This document shows, piece by piece, positions 11,284-22,300 of a stretch of DNA of 64,000 bases; within the stretch, counting starts at the first letter, position 1; every line of letters starts with the position of its first letter. The position numbers were made by a program, and so were the translations under genes. The stretch spans positions 124,001-188,000 of the forward strand of contig CACVBU010000351.1 in assembly GCA_902728285.1 (NCBI GenBank), written 5' to 3'. The notes beneath the pieces were generated by a model. The model did no database searches and was not told where the DNA came from. It saw only the letters and a list, made by a program, of their open reading frames with translations. This DNA is from Clytia hemisphaerica (Eukaryota > Cnidaria > Hydrozoa > Leptothecata > Clytiidae).

Positions 11284-11631
11284 CCCGGGGGGGTACTAGG
11301 TTTGCGAGGTGACGGGTATGTCCGAGCCGAAAATCGAAAATCGACCCTTTGAGAGACAAAATTTTGGTGATTTTGGGACCCTTTGAGATTCTTTTTCCTA
11401 AATTTTTGTCCATTTTTTCCAAATTTTGGTTTGATTTTCACCAAATTTTGGTCAAAATTCTTGGAAATCGTGACCCTTTGAGAGAGAAATCTTTGATTTT
11501 TGTGATTTTGGGACCCTTTCAGAGACTAACTTTTGAATTTGTACCCCTTTGAGAGACTTTTGAGGAATGAGAAAAGGTACCCTTATGGCTCGCACATACC
11601 CGGCACCCATTTTGCCTAAGTACCCCCCGGG
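11284..11631. mobile_element. 348-bp MITE with perfect 8-bp target-site duplication
   Basis: The ends are inverted: CCCGGGGGGGTACT on the left, matched by GTACCCCCCGGG on the right. Further inverted similarity through GGGTATGTCCGAGCC on the left and GGCTCGCACATACCC on the right extends the arms to about 50 bp. The octamer GAGCAATC occurs immediately outside both ends (11276-11283 and 11632-11639). The interior carries repeats of the GACCCTTTGAGAGA type. An 8-bp duplication fits hAT-like transposition. It has no coding capacity and sits about 28 bp upstream of the RING-like ORF's ATG, so it may alter that gene's 5' region. Confidence 0.8.
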
Positions 11632-11659
11632 GAGCAATCGATACAATCGCATACAAGAA

Positions 11660-12310
11660 ATGGCGACCAGCAACATTGAGCTCGTCAAAAAAGATTACGA
11701 AATATATTCTTCAAGCTCAGATTCAGAGTTCGGAGTTCTTCCACCCCCGCCATCGCCTTCATTTTCTGTTCTTCACTTTTTGAACATCCAATCAAGCACT
11801 AACTCAAGCTCGAGCTCTACTACAGTAACCAACTCACCATCCACCAATGCAATTGAAACTTCAACAACTCAAGTTGCTTCTTCGTCAACACATGTTTCTT
11901 CTACAGCGATGCAACATCAATCATATATTTCAAACAGAGACTTACTGGCTGAGATTGAACGCTTAGAAGAAATTAACAACAGAATTAAAAGCAAAATCGA
12001 CCAGTGGCCAACCTTGCAACCAGAAACCTTGTAACCTGAAGTCTTACAACCAGAAGCAGTTATTTCCAAAGCAGATGCTAAGGAATTGCTCAATTGTCCC
12101 ATATGCACTTGTTGCAATTTCGACATTGTATATTGCCATACCTGTAATCAGTTTGCAGGCTGCAAAGATTGTATTTATCGCGTCGATTCGTGCCTGCTTT
12201 GCCGGGCTAGTTTTTCCATCACTTGTGATGGATGTTCCAATGAAATCAATTTTCGCCCAAAATCGATCACGATTCCTGGGTCACGCGATATTCTGGAAGA
12301 AAAGTCATAG
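11660..12310 (+). pseudogene. RING-like zinc-finger protein, one in-frame stop
   Basis: An intronless frame starting at ATG 11660, just right of a MITE. The frame is also open through the MITE end to 11567, so this ATG is preferred. The first 95 residues are Ser/Thr-rich with 'VLPPPPSPSF'. A short predicted coiled coil follows ('DLLAEIERLEEINNRIKSK'). After an LQPE-type tandem stretch, a TAA at 12032-12034 sits where the repeat pattern would give a Gln codon (CAA to TAA), and the same frame then stays open to 12310. The C-terminal module is cysteine-rich ('CPICTCC', 'VYCHTC', 'CKDC', 'CLLC', 'CDGC'), consistent with a RING or similar treble-clef finger. Function unknown. Ubiquitin ligase activity is only suggested by the finger. 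Confidence 0.5.
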
Positions 12311-12828
12311 AATGCGCTCTATTTTGAAAGTACATTTTCAGATTTTTTTTAAGAAGAAAGATTGCCACATTTAGATATTTTACGTTTTACTTTAGCTAGC
12401 GGACGTTTCAATTTGAAAAACATCTAAAGGCTATGGTCAGTCAACCAGGTTTTTAAGCATTTTTACGCACGGCTAAAAGGATACAAAACTACGTTTGAAA
12501 ATTTTTATTTTTAATACATTCTTTTATATGTTTTTAAAAGAAAAAGATTTTGTTGTTAAGACTCTGTTATAATTTATATTTCAGAACTTTTACTCGTATT
12601 ATTCTATTATTTACTTGTATTCATTAGTGATCCACTTTAAGTTAAGGGGACACGGAAACAAATCTTCTCGTGATTGCAACAAAAGATATCGTTCATGGAT
12701 GTGTTCCTGTTTTTGTTGCAGCAACAAAATTTTCATGTTGCAATTGAGAATTATACAAAACCCTCACCTTGAGAAGATTTTTTGCAACATTTTTTTATTT
12801 TACCCAATTAAAGTCGTTTTTATACAAC
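12311..12828. other. Non-coding spacer with weak inverted repeat
   Basis: AT-rich. CAAATCTTCTC at about 12659 is mirrored by GAGAAGATTTTTTG near 12770, and TTGCAAC-type words recur between them, suggesting a small degenerate inverted-repeat element. No gene is supported. Confidence 0.35.
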
Positions 12829-13578
12829 TCAAAACAAATTATGACATAATAGATAATTGTTGAAGTCGCCGAAGAGATGCTTCTCAACAAGGTCGAATGT
12901 TTGGTCACATTCAGCCTGCATTCGATTGGTATTATAGAATTTTTCAGCAGTCTCTACTTTGTGCTTCATCAATTTGGATAGTTTCTCTTTCATATCTGGA
13001 AATTCCTTTTAAAAGAAAGCCACCAGGCTTTTTCGGATAATTGTACAACTAGCTCTGTTGTCTCCCTGAAAAACTTTTGGAATAGACTTTTTCAAGATAC
13101 TGTAGAGTTGGATACTTATTCCACCAGTAGCATCGAACTGTGTTCCAGTCCAGTGAATGAATACTGCTGGATCTTTCTGGCCTGGCACATTTGCACGCAT
13201 GACATTGACGTACGTATCCAGGAGCACTTTATTTTCGGGGCGAATCAATATCTCAGCTGGCCCATAGTCCTTCGCTGTTTTGTGCTTCTTGACCAAAATT
13301 GAAGATTTTCCAGTAGCCGTTACTGTTGCATTCTTGTATTCTTCAAGGGTTATATTGGCAACAGCACTGGCTCTGGAGATGTTTGGCACAACCAGAATTA
13401 GCAATATTGCGTCCCTGCAATTTGTAAACGTAGTCATGCTTGGAGAGTATTTTTTCGGTGTATTTCCATACTGTTCTTGCAAATTTGTGATGCATCGTCG
13501 GACTGCCATACAATGTTCTGACTTCAGTGCTCTCCTAAAGTCATCGATTGACAAAACGCCCTCACCATCTTCGTACAT
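12829..13578 (-). pseudogene. Tyrosine recombinase-like gene, last exon, broken
   Basis: Reads like the catalytic domain of a tyrosine recombinase of the Crypton/DIRS-like eukaryotic kind. Visible blocks, in order: 'NISRASAVANITLEEY' (first catalytic Arg region), 'VKKHKTAKDYGPAEI' (Lys/beta-hairpin), 'CTIIRKSLVAFF' (second Arg), then after an in-frame TAA at 13009-13011 'LMKHKVETAEKFYNTNR' with the presumed nucleophile Tyr. The His normally expected just after the second Arg is missing at the break. Upstream of 13578 the sequence tttaatttag looks like a splice acceptor, so earlier exons existed but were not found. Whether it belongs to the neighbouring Rep cluster or is an independent relic is unknown. 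Confidence 0.6.
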
Positions 13579-13640
13579 TTTCTAAATTAAATAAAAAGAC
13601 ATTATAAATGACAAAACGGACAAAACACTAGCCTGGATAT

Positions 13641-13703
13641 CCAGACCGTAAACTATTTCACCGTCTAGTTTTTTTTATATTTTGTCTCTGGTTTACGGTC
13701 TGG
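13641..13703. repeat. Inverted repeat CCAGACCGTAAAC
   Basis: CCAGACCGTAAAC (13641-13653) and its exact inverse GTTTACGGTCTGG (13691-13703) form a 13-bp stem with a 37-bp loop. A second stem-like GCAGGGATATCTGTCCCTGC follows at about 13721. Probably a small foldback element. Confidence 0.55.
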
Positions 13704-13831
13704 TCCAAGTAACTCGTCTGCAGGGATATCTGTCCCTGCATATGCGAGTGTCTCTAATTGGTCAGTATGCGCCCAGTCACTGAGCAGAATTTTCGCGGGG
13801 TTTTTGATATTTTGCGATGCACGCGCATAAT

Positions 13832-14302
13832 TTATGGAAAAAGCTGACCTTGCAAAAAAAGATAAACAAATGAAAATGAAAATGCAGGTTCATTTCTAAA
13901 CAAAATGGCCGCTGGAAAGGAGCCTTTATAAATGTGGCTGATGTTTTGATGTAGCTTTAAAGTAGTTTTGAAAGTTTTTTGAGTTTGTAAAAGACGAAGG
14001 GTAGCAAGAGTTGTAGTAACAGAATCGAAGTTACTCACATAATCTGAGTGGACTGGACTTTCGTCAATGACATCCTGAATTTCGGAAATGATGACGTTGG
14101 TGTCCATTATGAGTTCTGACGGTTTCGACATCTCGTCTAATGTCAGGTTATGGAATTGAGTTGTGATTGTGTCTTCAACTTCAGATGATGTCGGTTGATC
14201 AGGCTGCGGTGGTTGAGGGTTGGCTGGAGGCGGAGCTGTCTTTCTACCAACGTCGTTGTATACAGAGTAATCGATCGGGGGGAATCTCCGAGGTCTTGAC
14301 AT
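13832..14302 (-). CDS. Unknown proline-rich ORF divergent from the Rep relic
   Basis: A 156-codon ORF starting with ATG at 14302. The N-terminus is 'MSRPRRFPPIDYSVYNDVG', followed by a proline-rich linker ('APPPANPQPPQPDQP') and an acidic middle ('DVIDESPVHSDYVSN'). The C-terminus becomes hydrophobic and low complexity and may be out of frame. No family recognised. It points away from the Rep relic across 0.9 kb of non-coding DNA, an ambisense layout also seen in small Rep-encoding replicons. Structural or accessory roles are guesses only. Confidence 0.4.
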   Translation of the reverse strand: MSRPRRFPPIDYSVYNDVGRKTAPPPANPQPPQPDQPTSSEVEDTITTQFHNLTLDEMSKPSELIMDTNVIISEIQDVIDESPVHSDYVSNFDSVTTTLATLRLLQTQKTFKTTLKLHQNISHIYKGSFPAAILFRNEPAFSFSFVYLFLQGQLFP

Positions 14303-15208
14303 TCAATTGAAATGATTGATGATTGAGGTGTCTCGGTCGTGTGACTTCCTGTTTGACTGTGGGGTTTACCGCATATGGTCAAGTTTAAACGATTGAAATT
14401 GTGAATTGATATTTAAATACCGTCAAACTAAATAAATACAATGAATGAATGCTAATAAATATCTAGTTCGTACATGAGTAATTGATAATTGAAAATGAAA
14501 AATTAAATATATGTGAGAGGGTAAGTCGAAAATGAGCAAAAACGACAAAGTCCAAATGAGTGAAAAATGGCTAAGTCCAGAAGTCAGAGTGCCTGAGGTC
14601 AAGTAGACCATGAATACAATATGAAAATCTGAATATAAGTGAGATGAGTATATAAATATATAATGTCTATGTCGAACTTAATCTTAACCTAAATGTGAAA
14701 AGAAAAAAAGAAAAAACAAGATAGCTGACTAACCAGTTAGGCCATGAATGAAAACTGTGAAGGTGTGGCCATACAGGTAAGTGTGAGAGACAAAACAAAC
14801 TAAGACTGTAACTTGTCTTCAGTTGTTGAATGAATTGAGTTTATAATGAATTGACTTGAGTGACTCCAGTCTGGAGCTGAGGTCCTTACTCCATGGCTGT
14901 CATGAGTCAAGTGAGGAGCTGAATGCCTTTAGGCCTTAAATACACTTGATGTACCAAGTTGTCAAGGCAACAAAAATCCTACATTGCTTGAGAGCATGAC
15001 CTCAGTTGGCAAAATATACTAAAATAAAATGGTAGCTAAGCTATGAAAAATGTAAACAAAATGTAAACAAATAAGGTGGCTAAAGCTATGAAATTTTCTT
15101 TTTATAATTTTTATAGTTTGGTTTTATAATCAATAACTTTACAAGTATAGTTTGTTTGTTTTTTTCCTTTTTCAGATTAGAAATAAAAAGTAAACAGTAA
15201 ACAAAAGA
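14303..15208. other. Divergent intergenic region upstream of the Rep relic
   Basis: No ORF of interest. This is where a shared promoter or replication origin would be expected if the flanking ORFs form one element. I did not find a convincing nonanucleotide-bearing stem-loop by eye. Confidence 0.35.
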
Positions 15209-16319
15209 ATGGGCAAGCCTAAAAAGACAAAACCTGAGAATGAACCAATTAGCAAACCAAAAGTCAATGATCAGAGAAGGGTATTTCTTATAACGTAGGG
15301 CAAAGCAGACAATAGTACATTCCCAACCCGTGAAAGTGTTTCCGAACAAGTCGTCAAAGCCTTTGGAGAAAGATTTATTGTTGAGTGGGCTTGTTGTATC
15401 GAGGATCATCCCACAACAGGTGGTAAGCACTTCCACATGGCCATCAGCTTCAAAAGGTCTCTTCGATTTGCGCCTGTAAAGAAATATTTTTTTAAAACTT
15501 TCAAAGTCTCGATTCATTTCAAGATCAAGAGCTTAGGCTATGTCGCGGCCGACAGGTACATTTCTAAAAACAAGCCTAGTAACGAGGTACTTCATAGTGA
15601 AGGTCACTCACCGATGACACGGATTAGAACCCCGAAAACCTCAAAGGCTATGCGTAAGTTCAGTCAGAACTCAGCCAGCAGCAGCAAGCAGGGCGGAGTT
15701 AAAAAGAAGTCAAAGGCATTGAAAGGACTTAAGTTTATTGATGATTCTACCTAGTGAAAGTGAAAAAGAACAGGGGGATAGTAATTCAAGTCTTTCAGAC
15801 TCATTTGATTTGCTCGAGATTGAAGATGATGACAAGGTTTCAGACTCAGGCCAGGACAGCGAAGAAGAGAAGGAGGAGTTTTTTGCACCAGACAAGCTTA
15901 AGCCTTATGAGGTTTCCGAATTTCTTGTAAAGGAAGGCATAAGGTCAAGAATAGTCCTTCTACATATTGCTAATGTACGCGCTAAGACTGGTGAGCGAGA
16001 CCTTAAAGCGTGGGTTTTAGGTCACTCCACAAAGTTTGTGAATGAATTAATATCGACAACATGGGAAATGGAAGAGGCCGGTGCAATTCTTGAGCGAAGA
16101 AAGAAAACGCGCATGGAAATTCTTCATGATGCTTTTCAAGGGCCATGCGCTGATACTTGTATCCAACACGAGTGGCTGAGATGTGCAGTCAGTATCTTAC
16201 AGTCAAATTCCGTAAATGTTTATGTTTTTGCTCCTGCAATGCGTAATGCGCTTAAAAATGGAAGGGGCAAGGGAAACAATGTTTTGATTGTTGGTCCATC
16301 AACTAGACTAGCAAACTAG
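15209..16319 (+). pseudogene. HUH-type Rep relic with truncated SF3-helicase-like C-terminus
   Basis: Reads as one protein from ATG 15209 with an in-frame TAG at 15296-15298 and a frame change near 15740-15754. HUH replication-initiator motifs are visible: an N-terminal strand 'RRVFLIT', the metal-binding 'KHFHMAI', and a YxxK block 'RYISKNK' holding the presumed nucleophile Tyr. After a basic and then acidic Ser-rich linker, the second half ('LKPYEVSEFLVKEGI', 'MRNALKNGRGKGNNVLIVG') resembles the region preceding the P-loop of SF3 helicases in CRESS-DNA and parvovirus Rep/NS1 proteins. It stops at 'VLIVGPSTRLAN', where Walker A should begin, so the ATPase core is absent. This may be an endogenised Rep or part of an HUH transposon such as a Replitron-like element. 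I cannot decide between them. Confidence 0.5.
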
Positions 16320-16948
16320 TCTGTTAATTAATCATGTCAGAGGGCGGGAACATAAAGGCGGCGGACGTTTGCTAAAATAGGAGCTACGTAGGAGAGCGAG
16401 CAAAAGTTGGTGAGAGGCTGCTGATTTACAGACTAGAACATTATGCCACGGCTTCATTATTGAAGTTGAGAGAAAGGAGGAGTGTTTTGAGGAAATCTTA
16501 CCGGGGGTCAGGAGTAGGAAGAGAAAAATCAAAACAAACTCTGCGAATTAAAAATTCAGTAAATTCAAAATGGCTCACTGCACTGTGTTCGACTGATCAG
16601 TTGGGAAAAAACTCACACTATCGACTTTGTTTATTGCCTTTTATTGTGTTAAATATTTTATGTCTGTTTTCTGTAAGTATATAGACATCAGTGTGTTTTC
16701 TCACATTTTTGAATTGTGTGTGCGTTCTGAAAAAATATAGATAAATTAATTTTATAGCTACACAAAAACAAAATGACAACTTTTGATCTCACTCTTTTTT
16801 CGAGTTATTTTTATTTGTTTTTCTTAAAATAATCTTACTAATAGTCTATTTAAGTCGACTAATGTAAAGTATAAGCCAGGCATAGATATAATCAATAATC
16901 GACTGTGATCAAGAAGTACTGTGAGAGTGGGTAGCTTGCATCAGTGAT
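16320..16948. other. Non-coding spacer after the Rep relic
   Basis: GC content rises briefly (16337-16400, with GGCGGCGGACG), then returns to AT-rich. Open frames here have no recognisable features. Confidence 0.35.
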
Positions 16949-17039
16949 GCTAACATGCATAGCCCTAACTAATTTTTTTATTTAACTTTGTATTTTAATG
17001 ACCAGACGGGTCATTCAATTGAGGGCTATGCATGTTAGC
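16949..17039. repeat. Foldback element with perfect 18-bp arms
   Basis: GCTAACATGCATAGCCCT (16949-16966) is exactly inverted at 17022-17039. The loop holds a second small stem AATGACC/GGGTCATT. Consistent with a tiny foldback MITE. Confidence 0.7.
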
Positions 17040-17151
17040 CTCACGGTAATCGATGGGTAATTGATGGATTTATTAGACATCGATTAGTTGATATAAACGA
17101 CATGTAGTCGATGCGAATTTTTTTTCGTACATGGTGGGAAGCATCATCAAT

Positions 17152-17292
17152 GGTCGGAAGTATCTCATCTCGACGGTCGGAAGTATCTCATCTCGACGGT
17201 CGGAAGTAGCGTCGCCGGTCGGAAGTATGTTAAACTTTGAAAATCTAGCTTTCGACGTTCGGAAGTATCTTCCCTCGCCGGTCAGAAGTATC
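17152..17292. repeat. Tandem array of GGTCGGAAGTATC units
   Basis: Units of about 19-24 bp beginning GGTCGGAAGTA recur at about 17152, 17175, 17198, 17217, 17257 and 17279. The first two are identical over GGTCGGAAGTATCTCATCTC. A short, partly decayed minisatellite. Confidence 0.7.
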
Positions 17293-17393
17293 AATAATGA
17301 CATTTTGCAGAATCAGCAAAATCTTGAAAACAACAACAAACAAAGATGGCGGCTTCATGCAGTGATGTGCTGCGTTAAATACTTTGGCAATTT

Positions 17394-17639
17394 AACTCAA
17401 CTTCCAATACGGAGGAACTTGTAGCAGCTGTAAATGAACATATCCAAATAAAGAAGAAAACCATTGATGTGAAAGGAGATCCTTTGAAGTTCAAAGCTAG
17501 AATTGAATGTTTTCTAGAAACAGACGAAGATATGGCAAACTTCATCAAGCTTTACAATACTCAGCCAATTCGATTGACTTCATACTCACCAACTTTGCCA
17601 AATCCACAATTTCAATGTCAAAAGATCATATCTTCATGA
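17394..17639 (+). pseudogene. Coding fragment, unidentified (possible transposon N-terminus)
   Basis: An 82-codon open stretch with protein-like composition ('TEELVAAVNEHIQIKKKT', 'DPLKFKARIECFLETDED', 'NFIKLYNTQPIRLTS') ending at TGA 17637-17639. CAAGATGGCGG about 50 bp upstream could mark an original start in another frame. I recognise no family with certainty. It looks like a truncated first exon of a mobile-element protein. Confidence 0.3.
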
Positions 17640-17737
17640 CAAATTTGTACATCGCTACGCAGTCATCATGATTTCCGTTTTGTGATGTTTCGTCAGCAGT
17701 TTTCTGTTGGCGTTTGTAGATTATTAAATTTGTGAAC

Positions 17738-18345
17738 TAGAACTGTCTAGGGTCAATGGTCCAGAAGGCTCAAGTGACACTGCGCACTTCTGATTTTTTG
17801 TCACGGCGAGAAATTTCCAAGCGAGCGGCCCGCGCAATTAGACCACCCTCTATTAGTACGTGAAAACTAGAAGTGCATGTTTTTGAGCCTTCTGCTGGAT
17901 GGGAACGCCAAAATAACTCGAGTTAATGAATGAGGAATAAATCGAAAATTCAAAGGGAGGAAAAATACTCGAGTTAAATAAAATACCAGAAATAACTCGA
18001 AATTTTAAAGCCAAGGAAAATAACAGAGTTACAAAATTGAGAATGACGCCATAGAAGGTACAAAATGACGTCAATATTTCCGAAAATATCGTCATAACTC
18101 GTTTTTTTCGTAACTCGGTTTTTTGACTCGAAAAAAATACTCTGGATTTCCAAGCCTCTTCGCTATATTATCATCAACTCATTTATTAAAACTCGGTATC
18201 TATTTTGCTTACCAGAACAGCTATCTTTCGAGGGGGACTTTTGCGTCTCTAAAATATTTTTAGAAGTGCACAGTGTCGTCACAAAAAACCTCGGAAGTGC
18301 GCAGTGTCTCGTGAGCCTTCTGGGCCATGACCTTAGACAGTTCTA
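17738..18345. mobile_element. 608-bp inverted-repeat element (MITE-like)
   Basis: Left end TAGAACTGTCTAGGGTCA and right end TGACCTTAGACAGTTCTA are inverted. Similarity continues inward through AGAAGGCTC and GACACTGCGCACTTC to TTTTTTGT, giving arms of about 70 bp. A GAAGTGCRCAGTGTC word occurs twice in the right arm. No coding sequence or clear target duplication. Probably a non-autonomous DNA transposon. Confidence 0.65.
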
Positions 18346-19079
18346 AAGTCTATTCACGGTAAGTGTGCACTCTTTTTTCTTTTACCTATAACTTTTGAAG
18401 GAATTCTTTAATCTTTATGAATTTAGTATCATTTGAAAGATATTAGGGAGTGAAACAATTTGAAATGAAAAAATTCTTAAAAAATTCTAAAAGTGAAGAT
18501 GAAAATGAAGAAGAAAAAAAGGAAGATCTTGTAGAAAAGTGCTATAACTTTCATTTTCACTGGAGAGATTCTTTGATCTTAGGAGACACGGCGATCTTGG
18601 GCCTCACGGCTCAAGCCTGACGGCTTATTTTGCATCGATATTGGTTTTTCCCGCGCTTTTTTCTCTATCTCTTTTTTCATCCGGAATAGTGCTCAAGTTA
18701 ATTTAGTCGGAAAATTTAATCTTTTTTCTTTTGTTTTCATTTTAAATTTTCATAATTTATACAACAATTCTTTTGTTATTGATAATTATTCGTGAGGGAT
18801 CTAAACCGGGATATCCCGGGATTGGAGGGATCTTTTCTAATTATTCGATCGGCAGATCAACTTCCGTAGACGGAGAAAATTTAAAAACAAAATGGCGGCC
18901 GAGGCGGAGCGATATTTTTGTAAAATCAGCTTTGGTAAAGAATGAAGTTTGTTTGGTAAATTGATTTATTGTAACCTGAGATCAGATTGTGAATGTTTTC
19001 TGCACACCACGCTGAAGCTCTAAAGGGATGTGTGAAAACAAACAATCTGACGAATATGCAATCTCGAAATCGTAAGGAC
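18346..19079. other. Spacer upstream of a transposase gene
   Basis: Contains a CCGGGATATCCCGG palindrome near 18808 and an AAAATGGCGGCCGAGGCGG GC-rich patch near 18891. No coding sequence is supported. The start of the transposon carrying the next gene probably lies in this stretch, but no terminus was recognised. Confidence 0.35.
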
Positions 19080-19290
19080 CGCGTTCGTCTAAAAGGACTG
19101 GGAATGACAACAAAGTTGCGCGATTGTGTTTATGAATAGGGCGCCGTATTAGTTTTTATTTTTCCGGCGCACAACAAGATTCTTGTTGTAGAATTTTCCG
19201 CGGGAGGACTATTTTCCTCAGATGTATAATTTTCAAGTGCCTTTAGAGGTTTACCGTGCGCGTAAGAAAATTATGAACATCTGTTATCAG
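19080..19290 (+). promoter_or_regulatory. 5' leader/promoter region of the transposase gene
   Basis: This stretch is repeated in inverted orientation at 55145-55400 with many short mismatches (shared words include GACTGGGAAT, ATGACAACAAAGTTGCG, GGACTATTTTCCTCAG and ATCTGTTATCAGGTTA). Similarity stops at TTATCAG|gtta, which can serve as a splice donor (19291). An acceptor at tttctag (ending 19358) would then join the leader to the coding exon. Confidence 0.5.
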
Positions 19291-19376
19291 GTTAATTTAT
19301 TGTTGCTGATTCTTTTTTGGTTGGAAAGTTTACTATGCTACAATTCGTTTATTTCTAGAAGAGAATATATTTAAGA

Positions 19377-22300
19377 ATGGCAGAAGAAAGAATTATCAAG
19401 AAGTTCATTACAGATGAAAAATATAAAGTTGGTTGGCTTGTTTGCATTGACACTGGACATCCTGTCAATGATCACAATTGGGTTTTAAGGGACGGTTCAA
19501 AAATTTTTAATGGCTATAAAGTAGCTAGAATCTTAAAAGGAGAAGATATCATATACAAGGTTGTGTGCTCCATCGAAAAAACAGCTCTTGGACTACCACT
19601 CTACCGTTGCCGAGCTTTCAAATATGATGATGAAACAAAAATATTTTCTTCCCAGGAAAACAAGAACATAACAGCCTTAAAAATGACTCCTTTGAGTAAC
19701 CAAATTATAGCAGACTTAAATGTAATGACAACAAAAAGATGGAATGGTGTAAAGTTTTTTGGTCTCGATCGCTCAGACATTGAAAATCTTTCTCAACCTA
19801 ATGTTAATCCAACTCTTGTATATGATAAGATCCCTGAAAAGCGTATAGTTGATGAATTGATTGTTGATGGAAGAGATTCTTGTCCTTGGCTAGGAGTGCA
19901 ATCTTTTGGTCATGTTGTCACTGGAGAATTCAGCGATAGTTTTATCAAAGAACATGAAAGTCAACGCTATCACGTCAGACAAGGCTTTCATTCAACTAGA
20001 GGCGTTAAGTGTATTTCTAGGAAAGTTGTTGTTGTTAATTGTAAAGTTTCCAATCATGGTCCTCTGCCAAATTATGTTTGCGAAGCTAATGACACTTCTG
20101 TAAGGTCTGAGAGTATAACAACTGTTGTTTCCAAAATGTTAAAATGTCTTGGAGCCATAACACAAAAACATTGGTCTGGCAATGAATTTTTTGGCTTTCA
20201 CCGCAAGGACATTTTCAAAGTTATGAAAGTGCCAGATCGAGATCGAGACCTTTTTGAAGATGATTCAATAAAAGACATTCTCAACATCAGAGTTAGAAAT
20301 GCTGGGCCAACCAGTAATTTGAAATCGAAACAAGCTATTGAAAAACGCAACTCAAAAATTGATTCTATTGTTGACTATGCCAGCTTCGGAGACTTGAAAA
20401 GTATACTTTTCACCTCATATTTTTAACACATATATGTATTTTTTAAATGACATGATATATACAGTGCTGTTAAGTGACATCATACATGCCGTATATTTAT
20501 GGCATTCAATGTAGCTAATTTTACATTAAAGCCAAATCTGCAAACAAGATTGTTGAAGGATAAAACAAATCTTCTCTCGCTTAATCAGGCGAAAAGAAAG
20601 TGAAGTCTCAAATAAGTTATTCTATTGTGTAATCCTTTTATTTTTAGGCTATGTGTCTTATCTCTTGGAAAGCCACTATGATGTTGTCAAAGAAAGTGTT
20701 GTTGAAAATGATGCCTTCAAAAACAAAATTTCAAGAGCTGTATCAAAAAATCCTCCAAAATCAACCAAGATAACTGATCGTAATGCTGGATCCTTGATTT
20801 TAGATCGTTCGGATTTATCAAAACGCGGGTATGAAAGTATGATGAAAACAATGCAAAAACAAGAAGTTATTCTTCCTTCTTATGGTCAGGTGCAAGGTTT
20901 TTTAAAGTTGTTAGACATTGGTTCCTTAGAAAGAAAGTTTTGTCATTGTGATGACGACCTTTGCTTTTCTTGCAAATCGGAAGCTGAAGAAACTTTGGTC
21001 TCTTTTTTAAAAAGTAACTTTTGGCTTCCAAAACTGAAATTTCCAAATTATATTCAACAAAAGAAGTTATTTGATTCACTTAAAGATCCTAACTTAAAAA
21101 CTATTTTTCTCCGTCTAACGGAAGACAATTTTAGAGGTGCGAAAAAAACGCCAACAGAGCAGATATCGTATTCTGTTTTAAATAATGAAAGTTTGCTCCA
21201 CTCACCATATGGACAATTTATTTCTTCATTGTGGTGGGGGTCAGAGTCCAGACAGAATATTGAAATTCACGTATCCGAGCATTACCAAGAAATAAAGGAG
21301 TTGTTAGCAAAAGGAATTTTTATACCTTCTGAAACTGGTGAGTTGGAGCATTTCAATGTTTTACCTCTTATGTGCGCTGACTTGTCTTTTGTAAAAGAAG
21401 TCATTGGTAAATGTTCCTCCACAAGTACCTATGGCTGTTTTTACTGTAAGAGAGAGATCAAAGATTGGGATTCAAACAACCTGACCAACAAAGGTGATCA
21501 AAGCCTAACAGAGTGCCTTTCGCTGGGTCAGAAAGCTATGGAAGGGCTTGGGGAGAGCCCTGATCACAACACAACTAAATTCAAATGATTTCAGCAAAAC
21601 CATTTTGGGCAGTATGTAAGTAAATATTAAGTTTTTTTTTCAAATTGAAATTCAAAACTTATTAACAATTTGTTTTATTGAACACTGCAAGACATGTCTC
21701 ATTAATTAACTCTTTTTTAAATTTTCAAACCAATATTTGCATAGCTCTTCTTATTTTAGCAAGAAAAAATTTCCAACGAAAGAACTGTTTTGTTAATACC
21801 TCATTAAAAAATTATAATTTTCAAGCGCGCTAACTTTTCAAAACCAGTTCTTTCGGATGATAGTGAAGACCATAATTTTAGGTGACCGCAAATCAAATAT
21901 AATATTTTCTCTTTTAAGGCTCCAACTCTCTTAGATTGTGTCGAATTGAAGCTGATCAGACCATGTGGCCTTCATCTCATACTTGCTAATCACCGGTACC
22001 TATGGAAATTTATGTTTGACATTGTGGTTGATCGAAAACAAGAAAGTCAAATTTCTGATTCCTTGCGGCAAATCGATTGTCGTTATCTGGCGTTTCAAAT
22101 TGAAGCATATTTCAAAAGGTAACAGGAAATTTTTTTCATTGCTTTGCAAAACTTTACTTATTTATAAGAACAATGTCATTTAATGATAGAGGAATGGATT
22201 TCTATTTATTAGATTTCGATCCCATATATTAAATGATTCAAATACTTTTTTGTTTAGTAAGAAAAAGCACTACGATGGAACAGCTAAATTGAAGATGATC

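Noticed and set aside
15437-15754. A free-standing 105-codon gene
   Set aside because: It is in frame with the upstream HUH N-terminal piece and only appears separate because of the TAG at 15296.
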